A stretch of 58,550 nt of DNA, from positions 1 to 58,550 of the forward strand of contig QKCO01000020.1 of assembly GCA_003245635.1 (NCBI GenBank), in the 5' to 3' direction. Made by a program: the position numbers and the translations under genes. The notes below the pieces were generated by a model. That model was given only the letters and a program-made list of their open reading frames with translations, did no database searches and was not told where the DNA came from. This DNA comes from Treponema sp. GTDB taxonomy: Bacteria > Spirochaetota > Spirochaetia > Treponematales > Breznakiellaceae. This document shows, piece by piece, positions 52,365-58,550 of the stretch. How positions within the stretch are numbered: position 1 is the stretch's first letter; each line of letters begins with the position of its first letter.

Positions 52365-53240
52365 ATGACCGATGGACTGCCTCCCGGCTTCGCCGAGTTC
52401 CTCGCTCCGGACGCCGACCGCTTTTCCCTCCTGTTCGGCATGCTGAAGAACGCCGGGCTCGAGCCGGCGGCGGCGGAAATCGCCGGAAGCCGCCACATCG
52501 TGCTCGCGCCGCGCGGCCGCGCTCCGGGCCGGCCGAAGAAGGCGCAGGTGCTGCTCGCCCACTACGACCGCGCGCGCGGCACGCCCGGCGCCAACGACAA
52601 TTCGGCGGCGGTCTTCCAGCTGGCCGCCGCGGCGCGGCGCTTGGGGGACGCGGACGGCTGGCTCATCGTCTTCACCGATAGGGAGGAAGCGGCTTCCGCG
52701 GACGGAGCCCGAGGGCAAGGCGCCTACGCGCTCGCCGAAGGATTCAAGGCCATAGGGCTCGGCGATTCGGATTTCTTCATCTTCGACGCGTGCGGCAGGG
52801 GCGATACCATCATAGTTTCCACGACGGTCGACGCGCTCGCGCAGGGAGCGGACGCCACGCGGCGGCGCGCGCGAGACCTTCGCCTGCGCGCGCTGGAAGC
52901 GGGGAGGATCGCGGCCGGAGGCAGGATTCTGCTGGCGCCCACGCCCTTTTCGGACGATGCGGGATTCCTCGCCGCGGGGCTGGCCGCGCAGACGATCACA
53001 GTCCTTTCGTCCGCCGAGGCGGCCGCTCTCGCCCGCGCGCTCCGCAGCAAGCAGGAATTGGCCCTCGCGCTGGTCGACCGGTCGGCGCGGGAAGTCGTGC
53101 CTCCCAAGGCGCTCGACGCTTTCATGCCCGAAACGTGGAAGGCCCTCCACGGTCCGCGCGACCGCGCGGATTCGCTGACGCCCTCCGCGTTTCCGATCAT
53201 GGAGCGCTTCGCGCGGGCGCTCGCGGCCGGCCGAAGATAA
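52365..53240 (+). CDS. M28-like zinc peptidase or aminohydrolase homologue
   Basis: This 291-aa soluble protein keeps the central M28 motifs: LLAHYDRARGTPGANDNSAA (H66, D68 and bridging D78) and FTDREEAASADGARGQG (E107-E108). The later Asp and final His ligands are not obvious, so metal binding may be incomplete. No signal peptide: it is cytoplasmic, unlike most M28 aminopeptidases. The substrate is unknown. It is convergent with pgi and probably leaderless. Confidence 0.7.
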   Translation: MTDGLPPGFAEFLAPDADRFSLLFGMLKNAGLEPAAAEIAGSRHIVLAPRGRAPGRPKKAQVLLAHYDRARGTPGANDNSAAVFQLAAAARRLGDADGWLIVFTDREEAASADGARGQGAYALAEGFKAIGLGDSDFFIFDACGRGDTIIVSTTVDALAQGADATRRRARDLRLRALEAGRIAAGGRILLAPTPFSDDAGFLAAGLAAQTITVLSSAEAAALARALRSKQELALALVDRSAREVVPPKALDAFMPETWKALHGPRDRADSLTPSAFPIMERFARALAAGRR

Positions 53241-53261
53241 TCGGCATCGCCCGCCGGCGGA

Positions 53262-54833
53262 TCAGATCTCGAGCATCTTCGCGTACTCGTCGAGCGCCGG
53301 ATCTCCGGTCTCGCCTTCGAGCACCTTCTTCGCGAGCACCTTCCCGAGCTGCACGCCTTCCTGGTCGAAGCTGTTGATGTTCCACAGGAAGCCTTGGAAC
53401 ATCACCTTGTTCTCGAAATGAGCCAGGAGCGCGCCGAGGCTGGACGGGGTCAGCCCCTTGCCGTAGATGAGGCTCGAAGGGCGCCCGCCGAGGAAATTCT
53501 TGTTCGGATTCTCGTCTTCCTTGCCCTTCGCGAAAGCGACGATCTGCGCAGCGAGGTTGGCTTTCAGCTTCGTCTGGCTGCTCGAACCGTCGACCTCCAC
53601 ATCGTCCTTGCGCTGGCTTTCGGCGAAGCCGACGAACTGCAGGGGGACGATGTCGCTCCCCTGGTGGAGCAGCTGGAAGAACGAATGCTGCCCGTTGGTC
53701 CCCGGCTCGCCGAAAATCACCGGTCCGGTCGAGTAGAAAAGGCGGCTGCCGTCGCGGTTGACGTGCTTGCCGTTCGATTCCATGTCGAGCTGCTGCAGAT
53801 GCGCGGGGAAGCGCGAGAGGGCCTGGCTGTAGGGCAGGACGGCGGTATAGGGGAAGCCGAGGACGTTCCGCTCGTATACGCCGATGAGCGCGTCCATGAG
53901 GCTCGCGTTCTTGCGGATGTCCGTCTTGAGCGCCGAAGCGTCGGCCGCGTGCGCGCCGGAGAGAAAATCCCGGAACGTCTTCGGGCCGTAGGCGAGCGAA
54001 AGCACCACGCCGCCGACGGCGGAGCTCGAGGAATAGCGGCCCCCGATGAAATCGTCGAAATAGAACGAGTCCAGGTACGCCGGGTTGTGGGCCAGCGGAC
54101 TGGTCTCGCTGGTGACGGCGACGATATGCTCGGCGGGGTTCAGGCCCGCGGCGCGCAGCTTCGCCTTGACGAACAGCTCGTTGGCGAGCGTCTCCTGCGT
54201 CGTGCCGCTCTTGGAGACCAGCACGAAGACCGTGCGGGCCAGATCGAGCTTGGAAAGCACCTGAGCGCCGTCGTCCGGGTCCACGTTGGAGATGAAGGAG
54301 GCCTTCATGCGCCGCTCGCCCGACTTGTCCGCCCAATTCTCCAGCGCCAGGTACAGCGCGCGCGGTCCGAGGTCCGAACCGCCGATGCCGATCTGCACGA
54401 CAGAGTCGAAGCGCTTCTCGGCGTGGACCCGGTCGGCGAACGCGCAGAAGCGGTCGAGCTCCGCCGCGTAGAAGTCCCCTATGTTCCGTCCCTCATGGAC
54501 GACCGCCTTGCCCAGAGGCGATCCGCAGGCGCGGAGCAGCTGATGGAGCACCAGGCGCTTCTCGCCCGTATTCATGACTTCGCCGTCGAGCAGCATCTTG
54601 TACTTCTGCACCGCCTGCTGTTCGTCCGCCAATTTCTGCAGAAGCGCGAGCGTCTCGTCGCTTACGGCTTTCGCCGCGAAGGAATAGGTCAGGCCCTCGG
54701 CCATCGGGATGCGGTACGCCTTGACGCGCTCGGCCGTCAGCGCGTATCTAAAATCGAAGCTGCCGGAAGCCTTCTTGAGGGCGACGAGCGCCTTGAAGCT
54801 TTCGGTCTTGTCCAGATCGGTGAACGTAGCCAT
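53262..54833 (-). CDS. pgi: Glucose-6-phosphate isomerase
   Basis: This 523-aa enzyme interconverts glucose 6-phosphate and fructose 6-phosphate. Signatures are VQIGIGGSDLGPRAL, VSKSGTTQETLANE and GEPGTNGQHSFFQLLHQG. The start at 54833 has AAGGAG six bases upstream and lies 11 bases after the argR stop, so pgi is probably co-transcribed with argR. This would place glycolytic entry under an ArgR-autoregulated promoter unless an internal promoter exists. Confidence 0.95.
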   Translation of the reverse strand: MATFTDLDKTESFKALVALKKASGSFDFRYALTAERVKAYRIPMAEGLTYSFAAKAVSDETLALLQKLADEQQAVQKYKMLLDGEVMNTGEKRLVLHQLLRACGSPLGKAVVHEGRNIGDFYAAELDRFCAFADRVHAEKRFDSVVQIGIGGSDLGPRALYLALENWADKSGERRMKASFISNVDPDDGAQVLSKLDLARTVFVLVSKSGTTQETLANELFVKAKLRAAGLNPAEHIVAVTSETSPLAHNPAYLDSFYFDDFIGGRYSSSSAVGGVVLSLAYGPKTFRDFLSGAHAADASALKTDIRKNASLMDALIGVYERNVLGFPYTAVLPYSQALSRFPAHLQQLDMESNGKHVNRDGSRLFYSTGPVIFGEPGTNGQHSFFQLLHQGSDIVPLQFVGFAESQRKDDVEVDGSSSQTKLKANLAAQIVAFAKGKEDENPNKNFLGGRPSSLIYGKGLTPSSLGALLAHFENKVMFQGFLWNINSFDQEGVQLGKVLAKKVLEGETGDPALDEYAKMLEI

Positions 54834-54844
54834 GACGAAACTCC

Positions 54845-55318
54845 TTAGTCCTCGATTTCGGGGATCTTCTCCTTCATCTGGGTCATGAAATCCTCGCCGG
54901 TAACGCCGTCGCGCAGGCAGACGAAGACGGTGTTGTCGCGGCCGGCGATCGTGCCGAGCACTTCATCGAGGGCCAGGTTGTCCACCGCGAGCGCCACCGA
55001 GTCCGAATGGCCCGAATAAGTCTTTATGACGACCATGTTCATCGACCAATCGATGGAGATATAGCCGCGCAGAAAATCCTGTACGAAGGTCCGCTCCGTT
55101 TCCTGCCGGTCGTCGTCTCCCGGAAGCGAATAGACGTAGCCGTTGTGCCCGTCCGAAATCTTCCCGACCTTGAGGAGCTTCAGGTCGCGGGAAAGCGTCG
55201 CCTGGGTGACCAGAAATCCTTCTTTCTGCAGATGGCCGAGCAATGTTTCCTGGGACTCTATGCGGTAGGTTTTAATGAGCTTCCTAATGGCCTTGAGGCG
55301 GGTCAGTCGTTCTTTCAC
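54845..55318 (-). CDS. argR: Arginine repressor ArgR/AhrC
   Basis: The protein is 157 aa from the GTG at 55318, with GGAG five bases upstream; the longer open frame would run through its own promoter. The N-terminal winged helix is clear in SQETLLGHLQKEGFLVTQAT and SRDLKLLKV. The C-terminal hexamerisation and arginine-binding motif is GTIAGRDNTVFVCLRD, where the common GDDT reads GRDNT, so the acidic pair that binds arginine looks altered by one residue. It senses arginine and represses biosynthesis. It precedes pgi. Confidence 0.92.
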   Translation of the reverse strand: MKERLTRLKAIRKLIKTYRIESQETLLGHLQKEGFLVTQATLSRDLKLLKVGKISDGHNGYVYSLPGDDDRQETERTFVQDFLRGYISIDWSMNMVVIKTYSGHSDSVALAVDNLALDEVLGTIAGRDNTVFVCLRDGVTGEDFMTQMKEKIPEIED

Positions 55319-55329
55319 CGTTACTCCAC

Positions 55330-55384
55330 GAATAAATATGCCTACTCGTTGCATAAACATACGATACGGAAGCCAAATATGCAA
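55330..55384 (-). promoter_or_regulatory. argR promoter with ArgR-box-like elements
   Basis: Minus-strand -35 TTGCAT (55379-55384), 17-base spacer, -10 TATGTT (55356-55361). Box A, GAATAAATATGC (55330-55341), and box B, GCATAAACATACG (55351-55363), overlap the start region and the -10; a half-like AAATATGCA (55375-55383) overlaps the -35. The layout suits autorepression. The citrate synthase promoter has the same TTGCAT -35 and similar boxes. Confidence 0.6.
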
Positions 55385-55443
55385 GTACGCCCGCCTCTTC
55401 AGCAGGATCGGAGATATGCCGATACTATAGCGGGGGACTATCC

Positions 55444-56862
55444 GTGGGGACCGACGACCGAACAGCGGAGACGAAAGAGCAGCCGGAGAAAACGACGATA
55501 CTCGGCAGCGCCAAGGACGACGGCACGATCGAGATCGTCTTCGGCGAATCGGATATGGAGGCGAAAGCCGATTTCCACCCGCCCATCGGAACGGGACAGG
55601 TCCTCACTCCCGAATATATCGCCTCGATGCTGGAGCGGCTCAATGTCGTCTCCGGCGTCGACTGGGACGCGATCCAGAACGCGACTCTCGAATGCAACCT
55701 GAACCGGAAGATCGTCCACGGAGTCGTAGTCGCGCGGGGAGAAGCGCCCGTCGCCGAAATCCGCGAATACTACGAAACCAATCCGGCCTTCCGAAAATGG
55801 CCGATCCTACCGGACGGCAACGTTCCACGCATCGATTACCGCGAAATAAGCCCCTTCATCCTGGTCAAGAAGGGACAGATCCTGGCGAAGCTCCGTCCGA
55901 GCGTCTCGGGCAAGGACGGATGGAACGTCCACGGAGAAGCGATCCCGAAAGGGTTCTCTAAAACGGAAACCGCCACGAGCGGGCCGAACACACGCATCGT
56001 CGAAGGCAGCATCGTGGCGGCCTGCGATGGACGGCTGATCGAGAAGGGGACCGAGCTCCTCGTGGAGGAAATCCTCGAGGTGAAGGGGAGCGTCGGCTAC
56101 AAGACCGGCCACATCATGTTCCCCGGCGACGTCATAATCGATGGGGCGGTCGCCGACGGCTTCAGGGTATACGCGGGCGGCTCCATCCTTTCCAAGCAGA
56201 CCTTCGACGCCACCGACGTGGTCGCCAAAAAGGACCTGATCGTCGCCGGCGGCGTCGTCGGGCGCGTGCAGGCGTCCCTCAAGGTCGGCGGCTGCATCCG
56301 GGCGAAGTTCATCCAGAACTGCCGCGTGGCGGCCCGAGGGGCGGTCACCATCGGGTCCGCCGTGATCAATTCGCGCGTGTTCACCATGGACAAGCTCGAC
56401 CTCGGCGACAAGGGCCGCATCGTCGGCGGCGAGATTTTCGCGGTGCACGGGGTGCGGGCGGCGGGCATCGGAAGCGAAGCCGGCAGCGGCACCAAGATCC
56501 ACTGCGGCATCGACTTCACGGCCCAGCAGGAGCTGGACAAGGCGAACGAGCAGCTGCGCCAATTCACCCGGAAGCAGGCGAAAGTACGGGAAATGATGGA
56601 GAAGGAAACCGAACGCGACCCGATCAAGGTCGAATACCACGTAAGGATCACGGACGCCATCGGCGTCTTGAGCGCGAAGATCGCAGGTCTTCTCGGAAAG
56701 CTCGATTCCGACGACGAGGCGTCGATCGAAGTGACCGGCGAAGTGCGGCCGGGAACCTTGATCGAAATTTGCCACATCGCGTTCTTCACCGACCAGCCGT
56801 ACAAGAAGGTGCGCTTCAGGCTCGACAAGAACGTCGGCCGGATAATCCACGAAAACCTGTAG
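55444..56862 (+). CDS. FapA-family (DUF342) protein
   Basis: This 472-aa protein starts at GTG 55444 after a G-rich Shine-Dalgarno. The central region (about 160-360) shows repeated short strands with glycine turns (GSVGYKTGHIMFPGDVIIDG, AKKDLIVAGGVVGRVQASLK), the right-handed beta-helix of DUF342/FapA. A coiled coil (about 365-425) follows, then a small C-terminal domain. Relatives include flagellar assembly-associated proteins and polymer-like cytoskeletal folds. No membrane segment. Its precise role is unknown; the promoter upstream is only weakly visible. Confidence 0.85.
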   Translation: MGTDDRTAETKEQPEKTTILGSAKDDGTIEIVFGESDMEAKADFHPPIGTGQVLTPEYIASMLERLNVVSGVDWDAIQNATLECNLNRKIVHGVVVARGEAPVAEIREYYETNPAFRKWPILPDGNVPRIDYREISPFILVKKGQILAKLRPSVSGKDGWNVHGEAIPKGFSKTETATSGPNTRIVEGSIVAACDGRLIEKGTELLVEEILEVKGSVGYKTGHIMFPGDVIIDGAVADGFRVYAGGSILSKQTFDATDVVAKKDLIVAGGVVGRVQASLKVGGCIRAKFIQNCRVAARGAVTIGSAVINSRVFTMDKLDLGDKGRIVGGEIFAVHGVRAAGIGSEAGSGTKIHCGIDFTAQQELDKANEQLRQFTRKQAKVREMMEKETERDPIKVEYHVRITDAIGVLSAKIAGLLGKLDSDDEASIEVTGEVRPGTLIEICHIAFFTDQPYKKVRFRLDKNVGRIIHENL

Positions 56863-56881
56863 AAGCACCCTTCCCGCCGTA

Positions 56882-56910
56882 TTGTTCCCCGGGCGCAGCG
56901 ACAGTATTAT
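56882..56910 (+). promoter_or_regulatory. Promoter of the TM2-domain gene
   Basis: -35 TTGTTC (56882-56887), 17-base spacer, -10 TATTAT (56905-56910, 5/6). The leader carries GGAGG five bases before the TTG start at 56947. Confidence 0.58.
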
Positions 56911-56946
56911 ATAGGGATACCATCGACGATAATTCCGGAGGTTTTC

Positions 56947-57456
56947 TTGTATAGCGTCGGCATAGCCTACCTGCTCTGGTTCGTATCGGGATTCGGGGCC
57001 CTCGGATTCCATCGCTTCTACCTGAACAAGCCGGCCACCGGCGTTCTTTGGATCCTGACCGGCGGCCTCGGCATGGTCGGATCGATATACGACTTCTTCA
57101 CCATGAGCGGTCAGGTCCGCGAAGCGAACCTCCGCGCCGAACTGCGCCGAGCGCTCGACATGGGCGCCCGGAGCCCGTTCGCTCCGGGCCTGAGATACAG
57201 CGACGGCGACCTCACCGATTTCAAGCGCAAGGAAAGCGTCGAGCGCACCATACTGCGCGTCGCGAAGAAGAACGCGGGCATCGCGACGGCAAGCGAGGTC
57301 GCTCTCGAGGCCGACGTGTCGATCGAAGACGCGAAGTCGGCGCTCGAGAAGCTCGTCGTGAAAGGCTTCGCGGAAATGCGCGTACGCAAATCGGGAACCA
57401 TCGCCTACGTCTTCAACGAGCTGCGCCCCGACGATTCCCCCTTCGAGGATTTCTAG
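56947..57456 (+). CDS. TM2-domain protein with winged-helix-like C-terminus
   Basis: This 169-aa protein starts at TTG 56947 with GGAGG five bases upstream. Residues 1-58 form a TM2 domain: two helices joined by FGALGFHRFYLNK, the conserved GxHRFYLG-type loop. Residues about 90-160 look like a winged helix (ILRVAKKNAGIATASEVAL, SIEDAKSALEKLVVKGFAEM, then a short beta wing). A membrane-tethered DNA- or protein-binding factor is possible. Function unknown. Confidence 0.8.
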   Translation: MYSVGIAYLLWFVSGFGALGFHRFYLNKPATGVLWILTGGLGMVGSIYDFFTMSGQVREANLRAELRRALDMGARSPFAPGLRYSDGDLTDFKRKESVERTILRVAKKNAGIATASEVALEADVSIEDAKSALEKLVVKGFAEMRVRKSGTIAYVFNELRPDDSPFEDF

Positions 57457-57477
57457 AACCGGGAAAGCGAACGCCGT

Positions 57478-58550
57478 TCAGCGCTTGAGGGATACGTAGG
57501 TTTTACCGTACCCGCCGTCCTCGGGGCGCGCGAAATAGTAGTCGGCGACGACCGCCTGCTTCTTCAGGAATTCGTGGACGCCCCGCTGCAGGATGCCGTC
57601 GCCCTTGCCGTGGATCACCGAGAACTCGTAGAGCCCCGACATGGCCGCGCCGTCGATCTGGCGCCGGAGCGCTTCGAGCGCGTCCTCCAGACGCATCCCG
57701 ATGAGCCGTATCTCCATCGAAGGCGCCGGTCCGCCGCTCAAGTCGGCGACGGCGATCTCCACCTTCCCGCTCTCGATCTTCTTGTCGGCCGGCGCCAGAT
57801 CCCGTTCGGGCAGCGTCATCTTCAGGGCGCCGATCTCGACCACCCAGTAGCCCTTCTTTCCGCGCCGCACGACGGTGCCGCGCCGCCGGGACGGACCCGC
57901 GAACACTTCTGAACCTTCCGCGATCTCGGCGTTCGCGCCGGCGGATGCCGCCGATCCGACAGCGGCCGCCGCGCCGGTGCGCTCGGCGTCCCGGGCTATG
58001 AGCTCCTTCTCTCGCTCGTGGAGCGCATCGGCTTCTTCCTCGCTGAGCGCGTCCTCCGAAGCAACCGCGCTCTCGAGCCCCGCCAGAAAGTCCTTCACCC
58101 TCAGCGTCTTTTCCCGCGTCATCTCGCCTTCGCGCAGTTCCCTGACGAGGTTCTCGAGCGTTTTCCGGCTTTCATCGAGCAGCCTGCGCAGCGAACCGAC
58201 GCCCTGATCGCGCAGCTCGGCTTCTTTCTGGCGCAGCCGAAGCTCCCTCAGATCGCTCTTGCGGAGCTTCTCGCGGATCTTCAAATCCTGGGCCTGCCGC
58301 TCCGCTTCCGCCTTCTCGAGCTCCTTGTGCTTCGACTTGAGCCCCTTGATCAGCTCCGAAATGTCTGCGCGCTCCTCGGCAAGGTACGTCCGCGCGCGCG
58401 CGACGATTTCGGCCGGAAGGCCGTTGCGGGAGGCGATGTCCAGGGCGCGGCTCTCGCCGGGGATGCCGAGCACGATGCGGTAGGTCGGGCTCAGCGTGCG
58501 CGGGTCGAAATCGACCGACGCGTTCACCACGCCTTCCTTCGTGTAACCGT
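57478..58550 (-). CDS. mutS2: Endonuclease MutS2, C-terminal part
   Basis: The reading frame continues past the right window edge, so only the last 357 or so residues are seen. They include the end of the MutS ATPase (FDPRTLSPTYRIVLGIPGES), the long MutS2 coiled-coil insert (KAEAERQAQDLKIREKLRK), and the C-terminal Smr domain with the nuclease motif VIHGKGDGILQRGVHEFL. MutS2 acts on recombination intermediates and on collided ribosomes. The Smr domain is complete, so the protein is expected to be active. Convergent with the TM2 gene. Confidence 0.93.
   Translation of the reverse strand, partial: GYTKEGVVNASVDFDPRTLSPTYRIVLGIPGESRALDIASRNGLPAEIVARARTYLAEERADISELIKGLKSKHKELEKAEAERQAQDLKIREKLRKSDLRELRLRQKEAELRDQGVGSLRRLLDESRKTLENLVRELREGEMTREKTLRVKDFLAGLESAVASEDALSEEEADALHEREKELIARDAERTGAAAAVGSAASAGANAEIAEGSEVFAGPSRRRGTVVRRGKKGYWVVEIGALKMTLPERDLAPADKKIESGKVEIAVADLSGGPAPSMEIRLIGMRLEDALEALRRQIDGAAMSGLYEFSVIHGKGDGILQRGVHEFLKKQAVVADYYFARPEDGGYGKTYVSLKR

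Noticed and set aside
1-58550. CRISPR arrays, insertion sequences, prophage or integrative elements
   Set aside because: No spaced repeats, transposase, integrase or atypical composition block was seen; gene content is chromosomal throughout.

Overview
The window is a gene-dense (about 49 coding regions, no gap over 300 bases), high-GC bacterial chromosome segment with no insertion sequence, prophage, CRISPR array, rRNA or tRNA that I can see. The gene mix suggests a free-living anaerobic spirochaete. Pointers are paired short ParE/ParC, an EF-G-2-like factor, FapA/DUF342, a Maf-type flagellin glycosyltransferase, an [FeFe]-hydrogenase-like chemoreceptor, SelA, PFL-ACT, TlyC-like hemolysin and many TPR proteins. 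That assignment is inference; no rRNA or ribosomal protein is present to settle it.

Layout. 1-4.7 kb: the glutaminase half of NAD+ synthetase (leftward, cut by the window edge), then a soluble MCP carrying two ferredoxin clusters and an H-cluster-like domain, with a small hypothetical behind it. 3.7-8.5 kb: leftward parE-parC-GH18 operon. 8.6-14.9 kb: fusA2-like EF-G; a divergent pair, citrate synthase (leftward) and asnS-dacA (rightward). 14.9-20.2 kb: leftward cell-envelope block (LysM-M23 endopeptidase, a 40-aa secreted or membrane peptide, PIN-PhoH, zinc-ribbon protein, beta-propeller/NodB-like protein). 20.2-24.3 kb: translationally coupled lepB-ftsI-maf. 24.4-29.0 kb: alaA with a membrane protein, HD-GYP protein, CBS/CorC-type hemolysin. 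29.1-34.1 kb: leftward aguA-aguB-speA-yjjP-yjjB, a complete arginine-to-putrescine route followed by a two-part exporter. 34.2-36.8 kb: EAL phosphodiesterase and isocitrate dehydrogenase. 36.8-41.5 kb: leftward selA-ACT-PFL-MFS-cupin. 41.7-44.7 kb: symporter-ResB-CcsA (System II cytochrome c maturation). 44.7-47.5 kb: two leftward TPR proteins. 47.5-51.3 kb: coupled TPR/Mrr-like protein, metallophosphoesterase, ParB-fold protein and pyridoxal kinase. 51.4-58.5 kb: hslO and an M28-like hydrolase (divergent), argR-pgi, FapA-like protein, TM2-winged-helix protein, and MutS2 (cut by the window edge).

Regulation is unusually readable. Nearly every transcription unit has a sigma-70-type promoter with a 16-18 bp spacer. 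At least eight of them place the start codon only 6-9 bases after the -10 hexamer with no Shine-Dalgarno, so they are probably leaderless or nearly so. Three of these (nadE, parE, TPR gene) share a nine-base extended -10 element. Elsewhere genes use good Shine-Dalgarno sites, including TTG, GTG and one CTG start. AT-rich ArgR-box-like elements lie in the promoters of argR itself and of citrate synthase, which would link arginine supply to carbon entry into 2-oxoglutarate; isocitrate dehydrogenase, polyamine synthesis from arginine and argR-pgi are all in the same window.

The strongest candidates for new biology are the hydrogenase-like chemoreceptor, the four-gene TPR/Mrr-like-phosphoesterase-ParB-fold cluster, the leaderless promoter class, and the proposed ArgR control of citrate synthase.
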